From NCBI GenBank assembly GCA_965373045.1, contig CBDVEQ010000069.1, positions 1 through 12,299 on the forward strand: a stretch of 12,299 bases of DNA, in the 5' to 3' direction. Numbering within the stretch: position 1 is the stretch's first letter; every line of letters starts with the position of its first letter. Of this stretch, positions 1-6,830 are shown one piece after another. A program made the translations under genes and the position numbers. This stretch comes from DAOVDI01 sp965373045 (lineage in GTDB: Bacteria > Acidobacteriota > Aminicenantia > Aminicenantales > Aminicenantaceae). The notes beneath the pieces were generated by a model. That model was not told the DNA's origin, made no database searches, and saw only the letters and a list, made by a program, of their open reading frames with translations.

Positions 1-1675
1 TATTCTCCGTATTGTTCTTTTTCTCCTTGTTTTCTTTTTTCTTTTCTTCAAAGAGTTTTTCAAATGTGTCTTCATCAAATTTTGTTTTCTGCGGTTCCAG
101 ATGAAGCTGATAAAGGTCCCATTTTCCTGTGAATTCCGGGAAACTGTGGCCGAATCTGTTGGAGCCGAACAGGAGGAATTTCCCATCCGGAGACCATAAC
201 GGACTGCTTTCATCATAAGCTGTATTGGTTAGCAGGATGGGATCTCTGCTGAGGATGTCTACAGCATACAGATCCGTGTTGGCGTTGCGCTGCACTTCGA
301 CCGCCACATACCGGCTGTCCGGAGACCAGGCCGGAGGTGTCGCCCGCAGGCCATAAATGTCGCCCTCAAAAACCAGTGTGTCTTTTTGGGTGGCTGTTTC
401 AATGAGGCGAAGCTGCCGTTTTCCCCTGTAATAGGCGATCCATTTCCCGTCCGGAGAAAACCTGGGTTTTAATTCGTCCTCCTCGCTCTGAGTCAATCTT
501 TCCGGCTTCTCACTGCCGAGCGCGGACACTTTATAGAGATCCGGATTGGCCCCGATATCCGAGACATAGACTAAATTCCGGCTTTCCCTGTCCCATTCGA
601 CATCACGCTCGCGCCAGGGCGTTTGTGTGATATTCCGGGCATATCCTCCGTCCGTGGACAAAACAAAGATATCTCCCCGCACAACTGCTGCGATCTTTTT
701 CCCGTCCGGAGACAGACGGAATTCCGAAACAGGCGCATTATTGATAAAAAAGGTCTGGTTGGACTTGGTCTCAATGGGAGCATCAATATTCACAGTGAGG
801 GATTGTCCCGTCTGCAAATCTGTAAGCCATATATCAAAATCCCTTTCATAAACTGCTAAAGGAGTCCTGCTCGCTATGGAAAACCATGTGATGTCTTTCT
901 CTGAAAATTGTGTAACAGCGGTCAAAGAGGAACCATCTTTTGATACACACCAAATGTTTTTTGTTCCATGCTCCCGGTCGCTGATAAAATAAATCTTCTC
1001 GGCATCCTGGCTCCAACCAGGCCTAAAACAGTTGCTGTTTTCTCCAAAGATCTTTTGTGCAGTATTTTCCGCAAATTCCTTCATCCAGATAGTTGAGGTA
1101 TTGCTCCCCCTGTATCCCCTGCGCCACCAGGAACCATGCTCCATGCCCAAGGCAAACAGAAAACTCTTTCCATCCGGACTCACCCTGGCATGATGGGGCC
1201 AGCTCCAGTATGTGTCCAGGACAGATATGGGATTTCCTCCTTCAACAGGGATCTTAAATATGGAGGACATGGAGGACCGGCTCGATTTAAATAGAATCCA
1301 CTGTCCATCCGGAGTGAAATCCGAGGCTGTATCGTTACCCGAATGAAAGGTCAACTGCCTGGGGATTCCCCCATCCGCCATGACGATGTAGATATCATTG
1401 TTTCCCATGCGGTTGGACGTAAAAACTATCCATTGACCGTCAGGCGACCAGACCGGCTCCCTGTCATAGGCCACATGGTCGGTCAGTTTGACCGCTTTTC
1501 CGCCGGTAACAGGCACGATCCACAGATCCCCCATGTACGAGAAAGCGATTCTTGCGCCATCAGGAGACAGGGCGGGAAAACGGGCTCCCACTAACCTCTG
1601 GCCTGCAAAACACGGACTGAGAAATATCCCCAATAAAACCAATAAACTAAAAAATAAAACAACCGATCTTTTCAT
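1..1675 (-). CDS. Exported PD40 beta-propeller protein, N-terminal part of a probable tricorn-like S41 peptidase (partial)
   Basis: The frame is open from an ATG at 1675 to the window edge (558 codons); the C-terminus is outside. Residues 1-24 form a signal peptide: Lys-Arg, a hydrophobic core rich in Leu/Val/Phe, and a PCFA cleavage site. The protein is therefore exported, probably to the periplasm. About ten TolB/PD40-type repeats follow, each with a W/F-SPDG-like turn and a following beta strand (for example WSPDGQWIVF and FSPDGKWIAY), making one or two beta-propellers. The last visible part is a Lys/Glu-rich linker after a KFDEDTFEKLFEE-like segment. In tricorn-like proteases this kind of linker separates the propeller from the PDZ and S41 serine-protease domains. 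The propeller and export are read from sequence; the protease domain is inferred because it lies outside. A GAGGAGA ribosome site sits 5 nt before the ATG. The gene diverges from the broken kinase gene. Confidence 0.85.
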   Translation of the reverse strand, partial: MKRSVVLFFSLLVLLGIFLSPCFAGQRLVGARFPALSPDGARIAFSYMGDLWIVPVTGGKAVKLTDHVAYDREPVWSPDGQWIVFTSNRMGNNDIYIVMADGGIPRQLTFHSGNDTASDFTPDGQWILFKSSRSSMSSIFKIPVEGGNPISVLDTYWSWPHHARVSPDGKSFLFALGMEHGSWWRRGYRGSNTSTIWMKEFAENTAQKIFGENSNCFRPGWSQDAEKIYFISDREHGTKNIWCVSKDGSSLTAVTQFSEKDITWFSIASRTPLAVYERDFDIWLTDLQTGQSLTVNIDAPIETKSNQTFFINNAPVSEFRLSPDGKKIAAVVRGDIFVLSTDGGYARNITQTPWRERDVEWDRESRNLVYVSDIGANPDLYKVSALGSEKPERLTQSEEDELKPRFSPDGKWIAYYRGKRQLRLIETATQKDTLVFEGDIYGLRATPPAWSPDSRYVAVEVQRNANTDLYAVDILSRDPILLTNTAYDESSPLWSPDGKFLLFGSNRFGHSFPEFTGKWDLYQLHLEPQKTKFDEDTFEKLFEEKKKENKEKKNNTEN

Positions 1676-1705
1676 GACATTCTCCTCTTTTTTTCATACG
1701 GAAAT

Positions 1706-1734
1706 AGGATATAAATTCTTGGTTGGGGTGTCAA
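1706..1734 (-). promoter_or_regulatory. Sigma70-type promoter of the tricorn-like gene
   Basis: Read on the minus strand there is a perfect TTGACA -35 (1729-1734), a 17-nt spacer and a TATCCT -10 (1706-1711, 4 of 6 consensus). The -10 lies about 30 nt before the start codon at 1675, leaving a short leader that holds the GAGGAGA ribosome site. Predicted by consensus only. Confidence 0.5.
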
Positions 1735-1924
1735 TCAGTCAAGTTTAAGATAGACTCGGTCTTCGAACAGGAGCTCTTGGTGGAGAACCTGTGGCGGAGG
1801 CGGCCGGAAAGCGTGTCCTGCGCTCTCAGGCCCTTGACATATATTTGATCAGTGATTTACACTTACTCATGATGGTTGAATGGGGAAATCGAGACAAAGG
1901 TGCACATTATACTATCCCCATTAA
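1735..1924. other. Unassigned stretch upstream of the broken kinase gene
   Basis: No intact gene is seen here. One plus-strand frame is open from 1749 to a stop at 1968. It reads like coding sequence (Gly/Ala-rich, then IYLISDLHLL and MMVEWGNRDKGAHY) but matches nothing I recognise. The kinase frame is blocked by TAA at 1922-1924. A TTGACA at 1834-1839 followed 18 nt later by TACACT could be a weak plus-strand promoter. The stretch may be the eroded 5' end of the kinase gene or an unrelated remnant left by a rearrangement. Confidence 0.3.
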
Positions 1925-3213
1925 AAATCAGATTCTTATCCCTTATTTGAGATCGACAAATTAAATGAAAAAATTGCCGAACGCAAGAAAACAGAGGAGG
2001 AAACTCGGCAGAAGACGGAAGACCTGGTCCTGATTAATGCACTAAATGACTCCGTCAACCGAGGCGACAGCCTTCTGGAGATCCTGCAACTGTTGGCCAG
2101 AGAGACAAAGAGGATATTCTCCTGCAACGGGGCAACAGTGTACCTCCTCAGTGAGGATAGAAAATACCTTGTAATGCAGATCCTTACCCTGCCTCCGGCA
2201 ATGGTGCGCCGGATTGAAAATCTGATCGGAATGAGAATACCGACAATAAGCATTCCAGTAAAAGCCGGGAGTCTGTATCGGAAAACGCTACAAGAGGGTG
2301 AACCGCAGCTCATCAACGATCCAAAGACCATCCAGGGATTGATGGCGGAATTCACAGAGAACAAGATGCTGAAAAAGCTTGTTCCCAAGATTTACACGAT
2401 TTTGGACATTCGCTCGGTGATAAATGTTCCCCTTGTTTCGAAGGGCGAGGCTATTGGCCTGCTGGACGTTTCTCGCAAAGAGCCATTTACGGAATTTGAC
2501 GTGAAGCGGCTTGAGGCCATTTCTGGGCAGTTAACATCCATCATCGAGCGCAAGAAGGCGGAACAAGAATTATCAAAGGAAAGAATCCTGTTTAAGGCCA
2601 TCATTGATAATATTCCGGTATTGCTCACCCGCTATGACCCAGACACCAATATGCTGTATTTAAATAAGGAGTTTGAAAAAATAATTGGCTGGAAAACCGA
2701 AGAAGTTAAAGATATCGACCTGATGGAAAAGGTATATCCCGACCCGGATTACCGCAAACAAGCCAGGGAGTACATGCAAAAAGCCAGCACGGAATGGCGT
2801 GAATTCCTGGTTCAGTCCAAATCCGGAAAAATAATTTATTCAGAATGGTCAAACATTCGCATGGATGATGGGACCCAGATAGGTATCGGGATAGACACCA
2901 CCAAGCGGAAAAAAGCAGAGGAAGAAATACGGAAAAGCGAGGAACTATATCGTACTCTATTTATGAGCAACCCGGTCGAGACAATAATCGTTGACACGGA
3001 AGGTAAAATCGTTGCCTTCAACGAAGCGAAAAAAAGTCTAGTAACAGATTACCGGAAATTGGAAATCTGATGTATGTGGATTATGCAAGTAAGCATAAGA
3101 TTGACATGCATTCTGAATTGTTAAATTGCATTGAATCGGACAAAATAAAAAGGTTTCCTGATCTGGAGTATGGAGATGGTAAAACGTTTTTAAGCATTAC
3201 CATTGTGCCGTTT
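1925..3213 (+). pseudogene. 5' part of a disrupted GAF-PAS-PAS histidine kinase
   Basis: This is the sensor half of a soluble hybrid-domain kinase whose catalytic half lies at 4215-4994. The frame is open from 1925, directly after a stop, with no ATG, GTG or TTG near its beginning, so the true N-terminus seems lost. In order it shows a short charged coiled coil (IAERKKTEEETRQK), a GAF domain (about 2010-2560), a first PAS domain (about 2570-2915, ending IGIGIDTTKRKKAEEEI) and a second PAS domain from about 2930. Within the second PAS the frame breaks at an A7 tract (3029-3035). Upstream of the tract it reads ...VAFNEA. The PAS sequence then continues in the -1 frame as SSNRLPEIGNLMYVDYASK and on to ITIVPF at 3213, whereas the original frame stops at 3068-3070. 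The insertion sequence begins at the end of this PAS domain. No transmembrane segment is visible, so a cytoplasmic sensor is likely; the ligand is unknown. I am confident of the domains and that the gene is broken. Confidence 0.85.
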
Positions 3214-3260
3214 CAACTAAATTCGGACCACACATGATATTTCTTAAGCGATGGTTTGCG

Positions 3261-3282
3261 TATAATAAAACCACGCAAGGAG
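3261..3282 (+). promoter_or_regulatory. -10 box and ribosome site of the transposase gene
   Basis: A perfect TATAAT (3261-3266) lies just inside the left inverted repeat, followed by an AAGGAG ribosome site (3277-3282) 6 nt before the ATG at 3289. No good -35 is visible at 16-18 nt spacing. Confidence 0.4.
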
Positions 3283-3288
3283 ATATGC

Positions 3289-4131
3289 ATGAATACCAAG
3301 AAGAAGCCAGGGCCTGAATCAATTGTTCGGGAGATCAAACGAAGGACCCGTCGCAAGTACTCAGCCGAAGAGAAAATCCGAATAGTCCTCGAAGGACTAA
3401 GAGGCGAGCAAAGCATTACAGATCTAAGCCGCAGGGAAGGGATCCATTCAGGTATTTACTACAAATGGAGCAAGGCCTTTCTTGAGGCCGGCAAACAGCG
3501 TTTATCAGGCGATACAGTCCGGGAAGCTGGCTCTAATGAGTTGTGGCAAACGGATTTTACATATCTAAAGGTCACCTCTTGGGGATGGTATTATCTGTTA
3601 ACGGTTCTCGACGATTATTCCCGCTACATCATCGCCTGGCAACTATGTAAAACAATGAAGGCCGAAGATGTAAAAATCACCCTGGATCAGGCAATTGCCA
3701 AAACCGGAGTTCAACATATCCATGTCTACCATCGCCCCAAACTGCTCTCAGACAATGGGCCATGCTTCATCTCGATGGAGCTCAAAAACTATTTAAGCCA
3801 GAATGATATGCGGCACATCCGGATCAGAACCTATCATCCCATGACCCAAGGCAAGATCGAACGTTATCACAGATCCATGAAGAACCTCATCCTGCTGGAT
3901 CATTATTACTCTCCTTCAGAACTCGAAGAGAGGATCCGGGAATGGGTCGATTATTACAACAACCATCGCTACCATGAAGCTATAGACAATGTCACTCCCA
4001 GCGATCGCTTCTATGGAAAAGACAAGGAGATCCTAGAACAAAGACAACGGACAAAAACAGAGACTATGTCTCAGAGGAGGAAAATATATCGATCATTTTT
4101 GATAAATAACTTGATGGGAGATCTTAATTAG
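3289..4131 (+). CDS. IS3-family transposase, OrfA and OrfB fused with an internal deletion
   Basis: The 280-aa protein would cut and join the ends of the insertion sequence. The ATG at 3289 was chosen because AAGGAG precedes it by 6 nt; the frame extends upstream to a TTG at 3256 without such support. Residues 1-80 are the OrfA helix-turn-helix domain (RRKYSAEEKIRIVLEGLRGE, then GIHSGIYYKWSKAFLEAGKQ). Residues 82-280 are the OrfB integrase core with D89 (WQTDFTYLKV), D155 (LLSDNGP) and E191 (QGKIERYH), giving the canonical DD(35)E spacing. IS3 elements normally encode OrfA and OrfB in overlapping frames joined by -1 frameshifting. Here they are one frame, and the OrfA leucine zipper plus the OrfB N-terminal HTH_21-like region (I estimate 100-170 residues) are missing between EAGSNE and LWQTDF, around 3526-3541. 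Whether the protein is active is unknown: catalytic residues are kept, oligomerisation parts are lost. Confidence 0.85.
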   Translation: MNTKKKPGPESIVREIKRRTRRKYSAEEKIRIVLEGLRGEQSITDLSRREGIHSGIYYKWSKAFLEAGKQRLSGDTVREAGSNELWQTDFTYLKVTSWGWYYLLTVLDDYSRYIIAWQLCKTMKAEDVKITLDQAIAKTGVQHIHVYHRPKLLSDNGPCFISMELKNYLSQNDMRHIRIRTYHPMTQGKIERYHRSMKNLILLDHYYSPSELEERIREWVDYYNNHRYHEAIDNVTPSDRFYGKDKEILEQRQRTKTETMSQRRKIYRSFLINNLMGDLN

Positions 4132-4138
4132 AGATAAT
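4111..4138 (+). promoter_or_regulatory. Possible outward promoter at the right end of the insertion sequence
   Basis: TTGATG (4111-4116), a 16-nt spacer and GATAAT (4133-4138, 5 of 6 consensus) point out of the element toward the kinase 3' half, response regulator and HD-GYP gene. The -35 overlaps the last codons of the transposase. Consensus match only; strength is unknown. Confidence 0.3.
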
Positions 4139-4214
4139 ATGAAAAAGCAAAATCGTCGCTTAAGGGTGTGTCCGAATCATTTGACGACATACACGCGCAC
4201 GAACTTCATTGATT

Positions 4215-4994
4215 AGAGATAAAAAAAGTGAAAAGACTGGCATTGTGATGATTATGAACGATGTAACCCAAGAGCGGAAAGTTGACAGGATGAAAACAGA
4301 ATTTCTATCCACTACGGCCCATGAACTCAGAACGCCACTAACATCCATCCAGGGATTTTCGGAAATATTGCTCAAACAAAAAGACTTAAGTAAAAAGGAG
4401 ATTGAGAAATTTTTAACTTATATCAATAAGCAGGCCGTCAATCTTGCGAAAATTGTGAGTGATTTGTTAGATATATCGCGCATTGAATCCGGGAAGGGAT
4501 TCTCTCTTCATAAGGTTCAATGCAATCTTATTGAAATCGCAAAACGGTCTCTATTGTATTTTGAAAAATCAGCACCTGAACACAAATTCAAACTCAGCTT
4601 TTCGGACAAAAAAGCTACTCTCTTTCTAGATGAAGATAAAATGGAACAGGTTTTAAAGAATATCCTCGATAATGCCATCAAATACTCTCCAGAAGGAGGT
4701 GAAATCAGAATAACAGGGATAAGGGATAACGATGACTTCAAGGTTTCAATCAAAGATCGGGGCGGCGGTATGACATCCGAACAATTGGACAAAATATTTA
4801 ATAAATTCTACAGGGCTGATACGTCTGATTCTGCGCCTGTGGGAACAGGATTGGGGATGACCATTGTCAAATATCTAATTGAGGCACATGGGGGAAAGGT
4901 TTGGGCAGAAAGTGAATTGGGAAAAGGAACCACTGTAAGTTTCACGATTCCATTAAAATCGAATACTGCATCAAATCAAAAGGAGGGAAAATAA
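4215..4994 (+). pseudogene. 3' part of the disrupted histidine kinase: HisKA and HATPase domains
   Basis: This is the catalytic half of the kinase begun at 1925. It opens with the last strand of the second PAS domain (RDKKSEKTGIVMIMNDVTQ). Next is a HisKA dimerisation domain with the phospho-accepting His at 4320-4322 in the H-box AHELRTPLTSIQ. A HATPase_c domain follows with an N-box (NILDNAIKYS), a G1 box in the form DRGGGM, an F-box (KIFNKFYRAD) and a G2 box (GTGLGM). The stop at 4992-4994 is directly followed by the regulator gene. The frame is open from about 4185, and a TTG at 4209 or internal ATG codons could start a sensorless kinase core, but no good ribosome site is seen. All catalytic motifs are intact, so this half has decayed little. 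An AGGAGGG site for the next gene lies in its last codons. Confidence 0.85.
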
Positions 4995-4995
4995 G

Positions 4996-5361
4996 ATGAA
5001 AAAAATTCTAATCGTTGACGACCAGATAGAGGTAAGGGAACTGGTAGAAATCACCCTGCGGTCAGGGGATTATAAAATCTTTCAGGCAAAAAACGCTTAA
5101 GAAGCCATTGAGACCGTTAAAAAGGAAAAGCCGGATTTGGTGATCATGGATATCATGATGCCCGGAGAGATGGACGGGTTGCAGACAACACGAATTTTGA
5201 AGGAGAATCCTCAGACTAAAAACAGCAAGATCATCATGTTGACGGCCAAGGGTCAAACGACTGACTTGGATACAGGCTTTAAGGCCGGGGCGGATGGATA
5301 TTTTATCAAGCCCTTCAGTCCTTTAGATTTGATTAAAAAAGTGGAGGAAATCATTGGATAA
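4996..5361 (+). pseudogene. Single-domain (CheY-like) response regulator with premature stop
   Basis: The frame encodes a 121-residue receiver domain broken by a TAA at codon 35 (5098-5100), between QAKNA and EAIETVKKEK. Everything else is in frame and well conserved: acidic pair D8-D9, phospho-acceptor D52 (IMDIMMPGEMDG), T83 (LTAKG) and K105 in IKPF. The start is an ATG with a strong AGGAGGG site (4981-4987) 8 nt upstream, and the gene begins 2 nt after the kinase stop, so it was the kinase's partner. Its end overlaps the start of the HD-GYP gene by 8 nt. A restart at a downstream TTG (5137) would lack the first beta strand and acidic pocket and could not be phosphorylated normally. The simplest history is a one-base change of a GAA or AAA codon to TAA. 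A sequencing error is possible but would be one of several nearby lesions. Confidence 0.85.
5343..5356 (+). promoter_or_regulatory. Ribosome site that sets a TTG start for the HD-GYP gene
   Basis: GGAGG (5343-5347) lies 6 nt before TTG at 5354, inside the last codons of the regulator. The first ATG of the frame, 5372, has no comparable site. The TTG overlaps the regulator's stop (TTGGATAA), the usual layout for translational coupling. Confidence 0.55.
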
Positions 5362-6235
5362 ACAAAGCAAGATGAAGAATTCTTCAAATTCAGATCAGTT
5401 AAAGAAATATGCAAAGGACATTTCTGAAGTATATAGATCTGAAAAAAAGGAAAGAAAAGAACGTAAGACTTATCAACAGCAGCTTATGAAATATGCCGAT
5501 GCTCTTAATAATACGATTGCGGAGTTACGCGATAAAAATATTGAATTACAGGAATCATATCTTGATACCATACACTGTCTTGTACGGGCGGCCGAATACA
5601 AAGATCCAGAAACCGGCAATCATATTGTGCGAATGTGCAAATACAGCACCCTGCTTGCAGAGAAAATAGGATTGCCTGATGAAGTTGTTCAGAATATAAA
5701 ATATGCCACTCCGATGCACGACGTGGGGAAAATCGGTATACCGTACGATATTTTGGCCAAACCAGGGAAATTAACGGAACAAGAATTCGAACTCATGGCT
5801 CAGCATACTGTAATAGGAGCAAAAATTTTATCTGGTTCTAAAGCAGAGATTCTAGAAGTTGCTCGACAGATAGCTCTTAGCCACCATGAAAAGTGGAATG
5901 GCTCTGGATACCCAAACGGTCTTTCAGGAAAGAAAATACCGATTGAGAGTAGAATAGTCGGATTAGCAGATGTTTTTGATGCACTCACTTCGATACGTCC
6001 CTATAAAGAACCCTACCCCATAGAGGCAGCCATTGAGATCATCAAGCTGGCGCGAGGTCAGCATTTTGATCCTGATATTGTTGATGTCTTCATTAAAAAC
6101 ATCAAAGAGATAACAAGAATAAAAAAAGAAGTGGATTCACAGGAAGATCTTCCATCTATGTCTTTCATTTGGAGTGAGAGAGATCGAAAGGAAGGGATTG
6201 ATAAAAAGATCCGGTTATCCGACTTGATTCAGTAG
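5354..6235 (+). CDS. HD-GYP domain protein, predicted cyclic-di-GMP phosphodiesterase
   Basis: The protein (293 aa) is predicted to hydrolyse c-di-GMP in the cytoplasm. Residues 1-70 are a charged, Lys/Glu-rich helical segment, probably a coiled coil. Residues 71-255 are the HD-GYP domain with the expected metal and catalytic residues: H90 (GNHIVRM), H122-D123 and K126 in MHDVGKIGIP, H151, H177-H178 in SHHEKWNGSGYP (the GYP motif) and D206 in LADVFDAL. RpfG-type proteins carry a receiver in front; here the receiver is encoded by the separate upstream gene, so the two probably worked as partners. The first His-Asp is preceded by Met where Leu is common, a mild change. The gene is fully open although the kinase, regulator and following gene are broken. 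With translational coupling to a regulator gene that stops at codon 35, its present translation may be reduced. Confidence 0.9.
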   Translation: MDKQSKMKNSSNSDQLKKYAKDISEVYRSEKKERKERKTYQQQLMKYADALNNTIAELRDKNIELQESYLDTIHCLVRAAEYKDPETGNHIVRMCKYSTLLAEKIGLPDEVVQNIKYATPMHDVGKIGIPYDILAKPGKLTEQEFELMAQHTVIGAKILSGSKAEILEVARQIALSHHEKWNGSGYPNGLSGKKIPIESRIVGLADVFDALTSIRPYKEPYPIEAAIEIIKLARGQHFDPDIVDVFIKNIKEITRIKKEVDSQEDLPSMSFIWSERDRKEGIDKKIRLSDLIQ

Positions 6236-6249
6236 ACAAAGGGAAATTA

Positions 6250-6468
6250 ATGAAGAAAAGCACTGAGACGGAGAAGAGCTCCCTAAATGAAATGGAAGCG
6301 CTTCGTAAACGTGTATCAGAGCTGGAACTGTATAAGATCAAAAGCGAGCAAGCCGAAAAGAAATACCGAAATATTTTTGAGAATGCAGTCGAGGGGATTT
6401 TTCAGGCGACTCCTGATGGGCATTTTATCAGTGTCAATCCTTCGATGGCACGAATATTATTGGATATC
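6250..6468 (+). pseudogene. Truncated PAS-domain protein, fourth gene of the decayed operon
   Basis: An ATG with a GGGA ribosome site lies 14 nt after the HD-GYP stop. Residues 1-40 form a coiled coil (LNEMEALRKRVSELELYKIK) and residues 41-70 begin a PAS domain (YRNIFENAVEGIFQATPDG, then NPSMARIL). After residue 70 the PAS pattern ends. The frame runs on to 6609 only as antisense of the Gdt1 gene, so the tail is not genuine. A GGATAT just past the break, two bases out of frame, could encode the Gly-Tyr that normally follows RIL in PAS domains, suggesting a small indel plus a rearrangement breakpoint at about 6468. The lost part probably carried the rest of the PAS domain and an output domain (kinase or GGDEF). 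I am sure of the PAS start and the truncation; the original product is unknown. Confidence 0.75.
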
Positions 6469-6741
6469 TTATGCTTTCAACAGCGTCCAGATTCCGATTC
6501 CAATAAATCCAATCCCAGCAATATAGTGAATATGTTTTTCACTCACATATTGAGAAATGGCAGCTCCGGCCAGAACACCTATTGCCGATGCGAAAATCAG
6601 GGCCAATGATGCTCCAAGGAACACACTTAGCTTATTGACTTCTTTGTCTGCTGCAAAAAGCAGTGTTGCGATCTGTGTTTTATCGCCCAGCTCTGCAACA
6701 AATACCACGGAAAAAACAGTAAGCAATGCCTTTAAATCCAT
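6469..6741 (-). CDS. Gdt1/TMEM165 (UPF0016) family membrane transporter, single-repeat form
   Basis: The 90-aa protein has three hydrophobic segments: about 4-16, 38-62 and 72-88. The first ends in the family signature E-x-G-D-K-T (E17 to T22, AELGDKTQIATLLFA). Members of this family move Mn2+ or Ca2+ in exchange for protons. The long forms have two such repeats of opposite topology, while many bacteria encode one repeat of this size that must pair with itself or a second copy; no second copy lies in this window. The stop codon coincides with the truncation point of the PAS gene on the other strand, so the two run tail to tail without a terminator. The ATG is preceded by AAGAGGAAA. The gene lies 89 nt behind the TIM-barrel gene on the same strand and might be co-transcribed. 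I see no manganese riboswitch; the upstream gap is too short for the usual yybP-ykoY element. Confidence 0.85.
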   Translation of the reverse strand: MDLKALLTVFSVVFVAELGDKTQIATLLFAADKEVNKLSVFLGASLALIFASAIGVLAGAAISQYVSEKHIHYIAGIGFIGIGIWTLLKA

Positions 6742-6830
6742 TATATTTCCTCTTGTATATTACATTCTGATCATTAAGAATTAATGTATTTTAACCTCTC
6801 CTCTAAAAAGGCTCGGACAGCGGCATACAC
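6742..6830. other. Short gap between the Gdt1 and TIM-barrel genes
   Basis: It is AT-rich and holds the AAGAGGAAA ribosome site of the Gdt1 gene and a small hairpin (CATTAA, GAA loop, TTAATG; 6772-6786). The hairpin has no GC stem or T-run of a classic terminator, so read-through from the upstream gene is plausible. Confidence 0.35.

Larger units (their letters stand above)
3206..4189 (+). mobile_element. IS3-family insertion sequence, internally shortened, inserted in the kinase gene
   Basis: A DDE transposase gene is bracketed by imperfect inverted repeats. On the left are ATTCGGACCACAC (3221-3233) and CTTAAGCGA (3243-3251). On the right are TCGCTTAAG (4156-4164) and GTGTGTCCGAAT (4166-4177). 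Outside these, TGCCG on the left and CGACA on the right give the TG...CA ends usual for the IS3 family. The exact edges are uncertain. No clean target duplication flanks 3206/4189, while joining 3213 to 4215 restores the kinase frame perfectly, which would put the ends near 3214 and 4212. At about 1 kb the element is shorter than the usual 1.2-1.5 kb IS3 member, in line with the deletion seen inside its transposase. Confidence 0.75.

Noticed and set aside
1936..2388. 150-codon minus-strand frame opposite the GAF domain
   Set aside because: Antisense to a recognisable GAF coding region; Ser/Arg-rich composition typical of a shadow frame.
3029..3036. A AAA AAG-like heptamer as a programmed -1 frameshift site in the kinase
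   Set aside because: The heptamer is in the wrong phase: with the upstream frame the codons are AAA AAA AGT, not AAA AAG. Kinases of this type are not known to use frameshifting, and other lesions follow, so an indel is simpler.
3201..4211. CATTG (3201-3205 and 4207-4211) or TTCA (3212-3215 and 4205-4208) as target duplications of the insertion
   Set aside because: Removing one copy of either leaves the kinase out of frame with an immediate TGA or TAG, and neither repeat coincides with the inverted-repeat ends; such short repeats occur by chance.
6469..6609. C-terminal extension of the truncated PAS protein
   Set aside because: The frame is only the antisense of the well-supported Gdt1 gene and has no PAS-like pattern.
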